The notes under the pieces are model-generated. The model did no database searches and was not told where the DNA came from. It saw nothing but the letters and a program-made list of their open reading frames with translations. Both the position numbers and the translations under genes were made by a program. A stretch of 29,343 nucleotides of DNA from an uncultured Anaerococcus sp. (lineage in GTDB: Bacteria > Bacillota > Clostridia > Tissierellales > Peptoniphilaceae). This document shows, in pieces, positions 17,201 through 24,792 of this stretch. Position 1 is the stretch's first letter; each line of letters begins with the position of its first letter. The stretch covers positions 1 through 29,343 of the forward strand of contig NZ_CAMXYR010000018.1 in the NCBI RefSeq assembly GCF_947253225.1. Reading direction: 5' to 3'.

Positions 17201-20200
17201 TAGCAAATACCGACTACACTTTTATCAACTGGGTAGAAGACTTAGACTTAACAAAACCAATCACAGGTGATAGAGAATATGTAGCAAAATTTGCCAAAGG
17301 TCAAGTAAGCCTAAGCTATGTAATAGGAGAGGGTGCTAAAGGTACAGCTCCAGAAACAGTAACAACAGCCAAAGGTACAAAAGTAAGACTCGCAACAGAT
17401 AAAGACATTAGTAAAAAAGACCACACATTCAAAGGCTGGTTAATAGGAGAAAAAATCTACCAAGCTGGAGATGAAATAACCCTAAACGAAACCACAACAG
17501 CCACAGCTGTTTGGGAAAAAGATGCGGATGTTATACCATTCAACCCAGAAGAGCCAATAGCAAAACCATCAGGCTATGTAAGAGTAAGCTTTGAAGCAGA
17601 CGATGGATTGACCCTAACTAATGTTAAGAATTACTATGTAAAGAAAAACGCTGGCATAAAAATAGGTGATAAAACAATAATAAAACCAACTCCAAAAGCA
17701 AAAATCGGCTACGAATTTGAAGCTTGGTCTCCTACAGATAAAGAAGAAATAGAGAACGAAGATATAGTAGTAAAAGCAAAATCAAATCCTTATAAGGATA
17801 CAATAGAAAAAATTGATGAAAATACTAAAAAACCAGATGGCTATGTAGAAGTTAAATTTGTTGCAGGGGAAAATGGTCAGCTAGAAAAAGATGGAAACAA
17901 AATAGAAGAAAAAATCTACTATGTAAATCCAAACAAATATGTAAAACTAATACCTCCAGCAACAAAAGCAAACACAGGCTATGAATTTGGAGCATGGGAT
18001 AAATTAGTAACAGGCTATGATATCTACAAAGCACCATCAACAACTATCACAGCAAACTTTAATGAAATAAAAGCTGTGATACCAAAAACAAAAACAGATG
18101 AGTCGGAAAAACAAGAGGGCTATGTAGAAGTAAACTTTGTAATAGAGGGAGACGGTGGAGAAATAGTTGGAGGACAACCAACAACCTACTACGTTGACCC
18201 AACAAGGGAAGTAACAATCACCCCACCAACAACTCAAGCCCAAATCGGATATGTATTTGACAAATGGAATCCTGATACAATAAGCAAGGCTAAGAAATAC
18301 AAGGATAAAACAACTGTAAAAGGTAAATTCAAAAAACTAGATAATTTAATCCCATCAACAAATGATGAGGGTCAACCAAACCCAAAACCACAAGGCTATG
18401 TAACAGTAACCTTCAAGGCAGACACCAACGGAAGTATAAAGGGCGAAACAAAATACTATGTAAATCCAACAGAGGAAGTTGACCTAACAGCTAAGGCTAA
18501 AGAAATAGAAAAAATAGCAAATACTGGTTATACAAGTGATGGCGGAAGCTGGAAAGATGGAGATAAAGAAGCTACATTAAAAGCAACATTTACTGAAAAC
18601 ACAGAATTTGTATATAACTTTAAAGGACTTGCTGATGTAATACCAAAAACAAGGAATGATGAAAAAGAAAAACCACAAGGCTACATCGAAGTAACATTCG
18701 ACACAACCGACAAGGGAACAATCGAAAATAGCCAAGAAACAACAAAAGTTGTCTATGTAAACCCAGAGAAGGCAGTAGTCCTAGAAGGATACGCACCACA
18801 AGTAAGTCCAAAAACAGGCTACACCTTCGCAAATTGGGATACATCAATCAACAAGGCAATCCAATACAAGGACAAGGATATAATAAAAGCAACCTATACA
18901 GCCCTAGAAAACATCTCGACAACAGTGAAAGCAGGCTTTGTAAAAGTTGTATTTAAAACTGACCAAGGCGGAAGTCTAGAAGGGACAACCGAATATTGGA
19001 TAAAACCAAACACAGAAGTAAAGGTTCCAGCACCAAAAGTAAATACAGAAATTGGATACACCTTCGATAAATGGGATAAAGACCTCAAAGTTACCCTACA
19101 AGAAAAGGCTGAGCCATATGTAATAACTGCAAAATACACAAAAGAAGCCGACATAATCCCAGACGATGGAACAAAACCACAACCTTCTGGCTATGTTAAA
19201 GTAACCTTCGAAAAGGGAGCAAATGGTGAGCTTGAAGGACAAAGAAATTACTTCGTAAATCCAAAAGCAGGAAAAACCCTAGCTGAAATAAGCAAGCCAC
19301 AAATCAAACCAAACACAGGCTTTAAGGAAAATGGATGGGACAAAGAAGATGACACATCAATAGATGGAAATCTTACAGTAACAGCTCAGTATCAACCTAT
19401 TGATGATGTAGTTCCAAAAACTGGAGAAAATGGTAAAGAAAACCATCAACCATCAGGCTATGTAAAAGTAACCTTTAAGGCTGATGAGAATGGAAAACTA
19501 GCAGGAGATAAAGAAGAAATAACCTACTATGTAAACCCACAAGAAGGCATCAGACTTGTAGAAGGAGTAGCAGGCGAGAAAAAACTTCAAGTACCAGATA
19601 CAAAACCATCTGAAAATTACAAATTCATTAAATGGTTTGAAGCTATTGACGAAACCACACCAATAACTGGAAATAGGGAATATGTTGCAATCTTTGGAAA
19701 AACTGAAGTAAGCCTAACCTACGACCTAAACGGAGGAAGTGGAACAGTTCCAGAAACTAAGAAAGTTCCTTACGGCACAAGCCTAAGGCTTGCAACAGAT
19801 GAAGGCATAAGCAAAACAGACGCTAAATTCATAGGTTGGGAGATAGAAGGAAAAATCTACAAGCCAGGAGCTGAAATTACCCTCACCAAGGATCAAAAAG
19901 CTATAGCTAAATGGACTGATGATCAAAATATAATCTCATACAATCCAAAAGATCCAATCACAAGACCATCTGGCTATGTGAGAGTAACATTCAAAGCTGA
20001 CAAAGGTCTAAGACTCACCGAGGAAAAAGCCTATTATGTAAAAGCTGACAAGGGATTAACCCTAAAAGATATCAAAGATGGTCAAGGATTCGGATACCCA
20101 ACATATAAAGAAGAAACGGGCTATAGTTTCGACAAGTGGGACAAAGAAGAATCAACAGTAATAAAGACAGACATTGAACTAACAGCTAAGGCAACAGAAA

Positions 20201-23200
20201 CTAATGATGTAGTGCCAAAAACTAAGGACGATGATTCAGAAAAACCACAAGGCTTCGTAAAAGTAACCTTCGTAGCAGGGGAAAATGGAAACTTAGGAAA
20301 AGAAACAAATACATTCTTTGTAAATCCAACCAAGTATGTAAAACTAAGCCCACCAAGCACCAAAGCAGATACAGGTTATGTATTTGCAGGATGGGATAAG
20401 AATGCTACAGAATTTAACATCTACGATAAAGATACAACAATTACGGCACGCTTTAACCCAATTGATTCTGTAATACCAAAGACAAAGGATAATGAGTCAG
20501 AAAAACCAGAGGGCTTCGTAGAAGTAAACTTTGTAATAGAGCCAGCTACTGGTGGAAAAATAGTAGAAAAAGAAATAACAACCTACTATGTAAAACCAAA
20601 TACTGAAGTAACAATCCCACAACCACAAACCAAGGCAGATATAGGCTATGAGTTTGACAAATGGGATCCAGATACAAAAACTACAAGAAAATACACAGAC
20701 CAAGTAACAACTATAAAAGGTTCTTTCAAAGACCTCCCTGCTTATATACCAGCAAAAGATAAGGATGAAAAAGATAAGCCTAATGGATATATAAGAATAG
20801 TCTTTAGGGCAGATGAAAATGGTTGGCTAGCTGAACAAAATGATTTTATTGACCAAAAAGTTTACTATGTAAATCCAAACGCAACTATCGATTATGTAAA
20901 GGACTTGACACAAGGAATAGAAAAAGTTGCAAACCCGGGTTATACAGCAGATGGTGGAAATTGGAAAGACGAAACAGGCTTATTAAGCAAATTGTTCTCC
21001 AAGGACAAACTTTTTGTTTACCACTTCAAAGAAGCCAAAAACGTAATACCTGATGGAAAGGGAGAACCAATACCAGCAGGCTTTGTAAAAGTAACCCTAA
21101 GGCCAACCGACAAGGCAACAGATTCTACAGAAAAATCATATTGGGTAAATCCAAAAGAAGAAGTAGAAATCCCATTCGATAATCCAGCAGGAAATACTGT
21201 TGAAGATAAAGCTCATAAAGGCTACAAAACAACCTACACCTTCAAAGAATGGAAGGTAGTAAAGGGAAGTGTCGTAACCTATAAAGGTAAACCAATCAAG
21301 GGACAATTCAAAGAAGAAACAGTCCTAGAAGCAACCTATACAGAAAAAACTTCAGGAAAAGGCTATTACCTTACACCAGCTGTAAAAGTTAAAAAAGATA
21401 CAATAACCCCACTAGGTAAGACACCAAAACCAGAAGAGTTAATAATAAACACTCCAGGCCAAGGAAAAGATCCACTACCAGACGGAACAAAGATAAGCTA
21501 TGAAAAAGGTGGCAAACCTGACACAAGTAAACCAGGCAATCCAACAGCCAAAGTCAAGATAGAATATCCAAACGGCAAAATCGTAGTAGTCGAAGTACCA
21601 ATAAAAGTAGTAGACAACATAGTTCCACAAGAAGGATCTGACAAGCCAAAAGTGCCAGCAAACTATGTAAAAGTAGTAATAGACACAACAGACAAGGCAA
21701 CAGAAAACACCTACTTTGTAAAAACCTACTGGGTAAACCCAGAAGCAGAAGTAAGCTTCCCAATCAAAGATCCAACAGGAAAGAAAAACAACACCTTCAC
21801 CAAATGGATGATAGACAAAGAAGAATACAACAAAGAAGCTAAGAGAAAATTCACACAAGCAGAAACAACAATCAAAGCTTCTTACAAAGATGCTGACGAA
21901 ATAATCCCATACGACCCAGAAAATCCAACCAACAAACCAATAGGCTACGTAAGAGTAACCTACAAGGCAGAAGAAGGATTAAGTCTAAAAGAAGCAAAGG
22001 CTTACTACGTAAATCCAGAAGCTGGAAAAACACTAGGTCAACTAGAAAAACCAGAAGTAGAAGCAAAAGTAGGCTACACATTCGACAAGTGGGACAAAGA
22101 CGATAAGACAGTCATAGACAAGGACCTTGAAGTAACAGCAAAAGCCAAAAAATCTGAAGACGTAATACCAGAAAAAAGCCCAGACGGAAAAACAAACAAA
22201 CAACCAGCGGGCTTCGTAAAAGTAACCTTCGTACCAACAGAACTCGCAAACGAGCAAACAAGAAAAGAAGTAAGCTACTACGTAAATCCAAACAAAAACG
22301 TAAGCCTTACACCAGAAGAACCAGTTGGAAAAGAAGAAACAGACGAAAAAGGCTACACAACAACCTACACCTTCACAGGCTGGAAATATGAAACAACAAG
22401 TTGGGATAAATCAAGCCCAGTAAAAGGAAAATTTGCAGACGGAACAAGGATACTCGGTCAATACACAAAGAAAACAAGAGTAAAGATAGAGAAAGTCCTA
22501 CCTGCACCTAAACCAAACAAAGAAGTAATCACTCCAAAAGAAGGAACACCAAAACCAGAAGAGTTAATAATAAACACTCCAGGCCAAGGAAAAGATCCAC
22601 TACCAGACGGAACAAAGATAAGCTATGAAAAAGGTGGCAAACCTGACACAAGTAAACCAGGCAATCCAACAGCCAAAGTCAAGATAGAATATCCAAACGG
22701 CAAAATCGTAGTAGTCGAAGTACCAATAAAAGTAGTAGACAACATAGTTCCACAAGAAGGATCTGACAAGCCAAAAGTGCCAGCAAACTATGTAAAAGTA
22801 GTAATAGACACAACAGACAAGGCAACAGAAAACACCTACTTTGTAAAAACCTACTGGGTAAACCCAGAAGCAGAAGTAAGCTTCCCTGTTAAAGTACCAA
22901 GTGGTAAGAGTGAAGAAATTGATGGTGTTACAAGGCAATACGAATTTAGTAGTTGGAAACTTGAAGGTAGCGATAAGGACTATGGTTCACACATCAAGGA
23001 TAAATTCACTGCTAAAGAAAGTAAAATTGTAGCAAGTTACAAGACTGACAAAAATATAGAGCCAGAAGGAAATGACGGAAGATTGATTCCTGAAGGAGAA
23101 AAACCACATCCAAAAGACTTTATTAAAAACTATTACAAGGATAATGATCCAGATAATAAGGACAACCTTCCACCAGGAACAAAGTTCACCTTCAAGAAAG

Positions 23201-24663
23201 GCGAAGAGCCAAACACTGATTCACCTAATGAAGGAAGTACAACCATAGTTGTTGAATATCCAAACGGAGAAAAGAAGGAAATCGAGGTAGGATACAAGGT
23301 TATAGGAAAAGTCGTTGAACAAGAAGGAAAAGAAAAACCAGATGTGCCTGATGACTATGTAAAGGTAAGCTTAAACACTACTGACAAGTCTTTAGATGAA
23401 ACAAAGACCTATTGGGTACAACCAAGAGTTGAAGTAACAATTCCTGACTACAGTCCAGAAGGCAAAGATGCTTGGAAATTCAAAGAATGGGATAAGAATC
23501 TAACAGATGTGTTTATCAAGGATACAGAAATTAGAGCAATCTATTCAATGAAGCTTGTTGACTTGGATCAAGAACCAGAACCAAAGGGTGGTATGATTAC
23601 AACCATGAAAGGTGAACAACCATCTGAAGAAGCATACAGAAAACAGATTGTACTTGAAGAAGAAGGCAAAGAGCCATATCATTTAACAGATGATGATAAG
23701 ATAGAGTATAAAGAACCTAATGTTGATGAAGTAAAAGATCATGATGTTGAGGTTACAATTACCCTAAAAGACGGTACAGAGCTTAAAACTGTTGTAGTAG
23801 TAAGAGTTTTGGATAAGATATATGAGCTTGACAAGGACGATCCAGAAAAGAATAAGAATATTCCAGATAACTACATTCAAGTAATTGTAGTGCCAACAAG
23901 CGATAACAAAGATGCTGAAGAACGCTACTATGCAGTCGCTCCTTCAGCAAGCAAGGAAGATTTAAGAAAGATTGGATTAGTAGATATAGACCCAGTTGAA
24001 GGAACAACATTTGTTAAATGGCAAGTGAGAAAGGGTGAAGGCCCTTACCAAGATCTTAACAAAGATGGAGAAGCTTATACAGATCCAATCAACATAATCA
24101 AAGCTAAGTTTGTGAATGATATAGTCGTTCAAACAGGTGATAAGAAACCAGATGTCCCTGAAGGATATGTCAAAGTTACAGTTGATAGGGGAGAGCATCC
24201 AAGACATCCAAGAAAGACAATTTATTGGGTAAACCCTGATAAAGAAGTTGATCTAAGAGAAGTCGATCCTCTTGCAAGTGACGGATATACTTTCGACAAG
24301 TGGACTATGAAACAAGAAGATAAGCTAGTAAACGAGGACTTCGACCTTGAAGGTAAGTCTTACAAGTATGAAAAGGAAACATACATTGTGGCAAGTTACA
24401 AGGAAGAAAAATGTCCAGCCCCTCCTAAAAATCCAAGTGATCCAGGAATAATTGAGGTTGAAAGTAAAGAAAAAGTTGACGATAAAGTTGACGATAAAGA
24501 TGAGGAAAATGGTGGAACTAAAGGAACTACTAGTCAATTATCATCTAACAACACCTCAAATGGTAGGGTTAAGACAGGTATTGTGTCAAACTTAGGTATG
24601 TATATTTCAATCATAGGCCTAAGTGCAGGTGCAATATTTGCTAGTAACAAGAAAAAGAAATAA
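11293..24663 (+). CDS. giant repeat-rich secreted surface protein (InlB-like, GYV and Rib-like repeats)
   Basis: The 4456-residue protein is most likely an adhesin or stalk on the cell surface, by analogy with Rib/InlB-repeat proteins. A signal peptide covers 1-26 (cleavage after PAFA). Residues about 28-1290 are a unique head: InlB/Listeria-Bacteroides-type modules (near 270-370 and 850-985, e.g. KVTFDPNGG and GYDFMGW) and a charged helical insertion at about 1157-1223. Residues about 1297-4370 hold about 25 degenerate units with the core GYVKVTF...YYVNP...GYxFxxW, usually linked by short DVIPKT-like linkers. Six Rib-like domains interrupt them (near 1400, 1735, 3370, 3745, 3925 and 4095). 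The C-terminus is an acidic Ser/Asn linker, then NGRVKTG, a hydrophobic helix and KKKK: a sorting-signal layout without a true LPXTG. Only four Cys were noticed. It is a single-gene transcript with its own terminator. Function is inferred from architecture. Confidence 0.93.
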   Translation: MKVTKRITALLTAAMIMASNIAPAFASSLQYDSPKNEIVNGQLGVIPAKLKDGEKAEDFIKNPAQPAIYSLRTDYLVQKGEKYEINYQPYIASVGEAASPKEQTKVNQKIKLPDLAGYDKADNPKTYKIDYSTIKTKAEGNGKTGDENYGYRYEANQDFRYQAIEKYIKIKNIFQDMNDFTKYTNPDGTITDSEGNVTNKDGSVTPKDKVEKDHQYITSQKGNTGSTMQVSPLDEKFRRGFVPESDRINMQVPEDATNFVVEYRYNRAQYNVVFDCKDGTPIPTRTLYYEQEIPKIDENSIPKKTGCDFLGWMPSHDLKSIDGRDFKKGEIIKKTDGKASLDLDVNLKMPALDLGTDENTREKLTFTAVWKDKEKADYAIQFWAEKADHADKASILDKYDYIGTRVHEPVTTGSKPNLDTVPVDKIKFPDLDDARLRKIWRGDRFNRGKDLFLNKFFVYNKDLTDKENADPENPSVVKSVSATGKTVYNIYYDRQVYDLYFTKSNALPAENTFYPEIWGYDEDQGEVVKKGGPGNPYHYKARFNQLMLDWPNDAMQTKGFSEGMQSFGWGPNYASPNWPTHLDTPPYRLNADEFLDMANYDKWGGYTKKIDKGDGTIIKLDWSDYKILSFGIKQDKNSMPHHMDFWMDGFKDGETIIRYDLYRYKADTNSETYAPSYPKVQGFTGKRANETPEYLDSDGIDAKNDERADVTPFPDKTYTDMYGARPLGEMKFIKAFFNNGDEFGDPDGWDGFDKNGYLKFEYTRNKYPLRFNHDPSKIKGDNEFNSKNSIDTFYEFPLKALSPEVGDEYKKDNPANLLDNPEKLQELELTDLIFTDPKDGKLKVKRPDNLSDQMVFKGWALDPAGTKLIWENPGEKMPNHPVNLYAKWGEPDYKWKVTFDPNGGSLPTIDEESLTTQRQTIQEGDIGQEEKNTYARKGYAKEPATTKDGKQIFTVIQRQKLVKPKNPTRKGYDFMGWEVIRYKKNSKGEYTDEVDDSYRTKYGVPELYTFGNDVVGPIDLKAIWNPNQKVDVKVYHHFLDKDCKNDVKTKDIVETLANKRTGYYTATVADKQGQKWILAPHDELMESEDAKIKETYVKYNKNFEFNNTYFQNQRIEPLKIKDPSSGAMIDNPKYKGNVFHFFYRPFRQREYQVNFIDERGKAEIEKFYKELKLGDVEALKNKPEYTSASDEEKKEKLQELYKNNKDKFENNRSKLDKILEKYRVVEPESVIDGNRHYDARNYRPIPGWKLVSAPQQQLFFDVNEDTNEFMGINHTGGDQIFFYYKDARVIEVKNPKDKVPDGYVRVTFKAEEGGSFGKDAQGKAIKEINYDVIKGLNSNLLPVPQELVEGNEKEKDKYYIIPEPGKNFIKWDNERLLNKNTMISDNHTFTAYFDWKEIKINPLVVTESFTDPKGKWTNDFAPSVDKLKGQVKWFKNKVEEDLPAGVEVTFASDIEKTIADSFKELGKADKDELVREVKIPAKIKYADSSEQDIEIPVKVYKNVYEALTGTEKPLFLSEAEKADLKDVTRNYVKVTVAPTGDLKSKDNKVYYVNPKAWVVIPEVDAKDNSTFTNWTSDKEAQNENGKKDGIYDFAKRHIFTEDTVISPRFSKDVEKEDKGKPDVPDSFVKVIVRTTNKAKDPSETIFWVDPSKEVAIPMTNPEGKVEKVDFKILGKKDATYVFKQWQIVKKGPNDDDLADVGPTKIDLTKHKYTDKVTVIEASYSQKIDWFKIFERTKTEELHTPKGKVITDKDLIDKIIPQEDKEIDKIEVISRPDQNTVGKSEAKVIITYKDGSTQGSKEKPIVIPVEVHENKVPANPDGSRPKTALANYVKVIFQAGEGGSVSGNLVYYVSPEVSVNMTDEADKVSKTPTVGYTSNGGTWTPEIKEEKIENEKTYIFNFKKSDDIVEKTDDPEQKIPSGYVKVTFKTDGNGKLAGDKEEITYYVNPQAGIKLVEIQAGDKQLAVPKPVANTDYTFINWVEDLDLTKPITGDREYVAKFAKGQVSLSYVIGEGAKGTAPETVTTAKGTKVRLATDKDISKKDHTFKGWLIGEKIYQAGDEITLNETTTATAVWEKDADVIPFNPEEPIAKPSGYVRVSFEADDGLTLTNVKNYYVKKNAGIKIGDKTIIKPTPKAKIGYEFEAWSPTDKEEIENEDIVVKAKSNPYKDTIEKIDENTKKPDGYVEVKFVAGENGQLEKDGNKIEEKIYYVNPNKYVKLIPPATKANTGYEFGAWDKLVTGYDIYKAPSTTITANFNEIKAVIPKTKTDESEKQEGYVEVNFVIEGDGGEIVGGQPTTYYVDPTREVTITPPTTQAQIGYVFDKWNPDTISKAKKYKDKTTVKGKFKKLDNLIPSTNDEGQPNPKPQGYVTVTFKADTNGSIKGETKYYVNPTEEVDLTAKAKEIEKIANTGYTSDGGSWKDGDKEATLKATFTENTEFVYNFKGLADVIPKTRNDEKEKPQGYIEVTFDTTDKGTIENSQETTKVVYVNPEKAVVLEGYAPQVSPKTGYTFANWDTSINKAIQYKDKDIIKATYTALENISTTVKAGFVKVVFKTDQGGSLEGTTEYWIKPNTEVKVPAPKVNTEIGYTFDKWDKDLKVTLQEKAEPYVITAKYTKEADIIPDDGTKPQPSGYVKVTFEKGANGELEGQRNYFVNPKAGKTLAEISKPQIKPNTGFKENGWDKEDDTSIDGNLTVTAQYQPIDDVVPKTGENGKENHQPSGYVKVTFKADENGKLAGDKEEITYYVNPQEGIRLVEGVAGEKKLQVPDTKPSENYKFIKWFEAIDETTPITGNREYVAIFGKTEVSLTYDLNGGSGTVPETKKVPYGTSLRLATDEGISKTDAKFIGWEIEGKIYKPGAEITLTKDQKAIAKWTDDQNIISYNPKDPITRPSGYVRVTFKADKGLRLTEEKAYYVKADKGLTLKDIKDGQGFGYPTYKEETGYSFDKWDKEESTVIKTDIELTAKATETNDVVPKTKDDDSEKPQGFVKVTFVAGENGNLGKETNTFFVNPTKYVKLSPPSTKADTGYVFAGWDKNATEFNIYDKDTTITARFNPIDSVIPKTKDNESEKPEGFVEVNFVIEPATGGKIVEKEITTYYVKPNTEVTIPQPQTKADIGYEFDKWDPDTKTTRKYTDQVTTIKGSFKDLPAYIPAKDKDEKDKPNGYIRIVFRADENGWLAEQNDFIDQKVYYVNPNATIDYVKDLTQGIEKVANPGYTADGGNWKDETGLLSKLFSKDKLFVYHFKEAKNVIPDGKGEPIPAGFVKVTLRPTDKATDSTEKSYWVNPKEEVEIPFDNPAGNTVEDKAHKGYKTTYTFKEWKVVKGSVVTYKGKPIKGQFKEETVLEATYTEKTSGKGYYLTPAVKVKKDTITPLGKTPKPEELIINTPGQGKDPLPDGTKISYEKGGKPDTSKPGNPTAKVKIEYPNGKIVVVEVPIKVVDNIVPQEGSDKPKVPANYVKVVIDTTDKATENTYFVKTYWVNPEAEVSFPIKDPTGKKNNTFTKWMIDKEEYNKEAKRKFTQAETTIKASYKDADEIIPYDPENPTNKPIGYVRVTYKAEEGLSLKEAKAYYVNPEAGKTLGQLEKPEVEAKVGYTFDKWDKDDKTVIDKDLEVTAKAKKSEDVIPEKSPDGKTNKQPAGFVKVTFVPTELANEQTRKEVSYYVNPNKNVSLTPEEPVGKEETDEKGYTTTYTFTGWKYETTSWDKSSPVKGKFADGTRILGQYTKKTRVKIEKVLPAPKPNKEVITPKEGTPKPEELIINTPGQGKDPLPDGTKISYEKGGKPDTSKPGNPTAKVKIEYPNGKIVVVEVPIKVVDNIVPQEGSDKPKVPANYVKVVIDTTDKATENTYFVKTYWVNPEAEVSFPVKVPSGKSEEIDGVTRQYEFSSWKLEGSDKDYGSHIKDKFTAKESKIVASYKTDKNIEPEGNDGRLIPEGEKPHPKDFIKNYYKDNDPDNKDNLPPGTKFTFKKGEEPNTDSPNEGSTTIVVEYPNGEKKEIEVGYKVIGKVVEQEGKEKPDVPDDYVKVSLNTTDKSLDETKTYWVQPRVEVTIPDYSPEGKDAWKFKEWDKNLTDVFIKDTEIRAIYSMKLVDLDQEPEPKGGMITTMKGEQPSEEAYRKQIVLEEEGKEPYHLTDDDKIEYKEPNVDEVKDHDVEVTITLKDGTELKTVVVVRVLDKIYELDKDDPEKNKNIPDNYIQVIVVPTSDNKDAEERYYAVAPSASKEDLRKIGLVDIDPVEGTTFVKWQVRKGEGPYQDLNKDGEAYTDPINIIKAKFVNDIVVQTGDKKPDVPEGYVKVTVDRGEHPRHPRKTIYWVNPDKEVDLREVDPLASDGYTFDKWTMKQEDKLVNEDFDLEGKSYKYEKETYIVASYKEEKCPAPPKNPSDPGIIEVESKEKVDDKVDDKDEENGGTKGTTSQLSSNNTSNGRVKTGIVSNLGMYISIIGLSAGAIFASNKKKK
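17032..18650 (+). repeat. diverged block duplication, copy A (about 1.6 kb)
   Basis: This block carries, in order, a unit with NGKLAGDKEEITYYVNPQ, an InlB-like module, a unit with RVSFEADDGL, one with VAGENG, one with EVNFVIE and one with GYTSDGGSWKD. The same six modules recur in the same order at 19432-21055, about 2.4 kb away. The match of order and of idiosyncratic sequence shows duplication of the whole block rather than independent repeats. Confidence 0.8.
19432..21055 (+). repeat. diverged block duplication, copy B (about 1.6 kb)
   Basis: The second copy of the six-module block: NGKLAGDKEEITYYVNPQ, InlB-like, RVTFKADKGL, VAGENG, EVNFVIE, GYTADGGNWKD. It differs at many residues from copy A, so the duplication is old. 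Three other units (about 18650-19430) lie between the copies. Confidence 0.8.
21421..21761 (+). repeat. perfect 341-bp direct repeat, copy 1
   Basis: Bases 21421-21761 are identical to 22546-22886, read by eye line by line. The segment encodes most of a Rib-like domain plus the first half of a GYV unit (from TPKPEELI to EVSF). Flanks differ on both sides. Identity at all codon positions indicates a recent duplication or gene conversion. Confidence 0.93.
22546..22886 (+). repeat. perfect 341-bp direct repeat, copy 2
   Basis: The second copy, offset by 1125 bases. Directly after its end the codon style changes from A/C-ending to T-ending codons, which marks 22886/22887 as a probable recombination junction. 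Confidence 0.93.
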
Positions 24664-24671
24664 TATTTTCT

Positions 24672-24702
24672 AACCTCGAGTTTAACTCGAGGTTCTTTTT
24701 TT
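24672..24702 (+). terminator. rho-independent terminator of the giant surface protein gene
   Basis: AACCTCGAG...CTCGAGGTT (24672-24694) forms a 9-bp stem with a 5-base loop, possibly extended inward, followed by CTTTTTTT (24695-24702). Confidence 0.92.
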
Positions 24703-24711
24703 GGTAATAAC

Positions 24712-24739
24712 TTGAAATAGTCCGAAATGGTACTATAAT
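24712..24739 (+). promoter_or_regulatory. promoter of the MarR/ABC operon with possible MarR site
   Basis: A -35 TTGAAA (24712-24717) and a -10 TATAAT (24734-24739) are separated by 16 bases. The inverted repeat ATAGT (24717-24721) and ACTAT (24732-24736) spans the spacer and overlaps both boxes, where an autoregulating MarR protein would be expected to bind. The arms are only 5 bp, so the operator is tentative; the promoter is good. Confidence 0.6.
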
Positions 24740-24792
24740 AAATAAAGAAGATAAAAAATAATTATTTATTTAAAGAGAAGAAAGGAAAGTTT

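Larger units (their letters stand above)
15182..24400 (+). repeat. array of about 25 GYV-type protein repeats with interspersed Rib-like domains
   Basis: By eye, the core (G/N)(Y/F)V(K/R/E)V(T/N)F followed by YYVNP and then GYxFxxW recurs about 25 times, with unit lengths of roughly 75-130 residues. Cores start near 15196, 15880, 16170, 16780, 17050, 17570, 17838, 18117, 18393, 18678, 18933, 19189, 19456, 19971, 20250, 20512, 20785, 21079, 21659, 21941, 22207, 22784, 23356, 23866 and 24163. Full InlB-like units are inserted after the fifth and thirteenth cores (about 17305-17520 and 19705-19920). Rib-like domains cluster at both ends of the array. Confidence 0.8.

Noticed and set aside
17032..22886. 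Regular repeats that might suggest a CRISPR array
   Set aside because: The repeats are long, diverged, keep one reading frame and encode protein modules; there are no short identical repeats with unique spacers and no cas genes.
21475..22938. Two long minus-strand frames (21475-21858 and 22600-22938) with nearly identical Tyr/Phe/Trp-rich sequences
   Set aside because: They are shadows of the identical 341-bp repeat; the T-poor coding strand lacks antisense stops. No ribosome binding site or independent sign of coding is seen.
23177..23187. GAACAAAGTTC palindrome inside the giant gene
   Set aside because: It matches the operator core but lies in mid-coding sequence (encoding part of GTKFTF), lacks the flanking T and A, and is probably chance.
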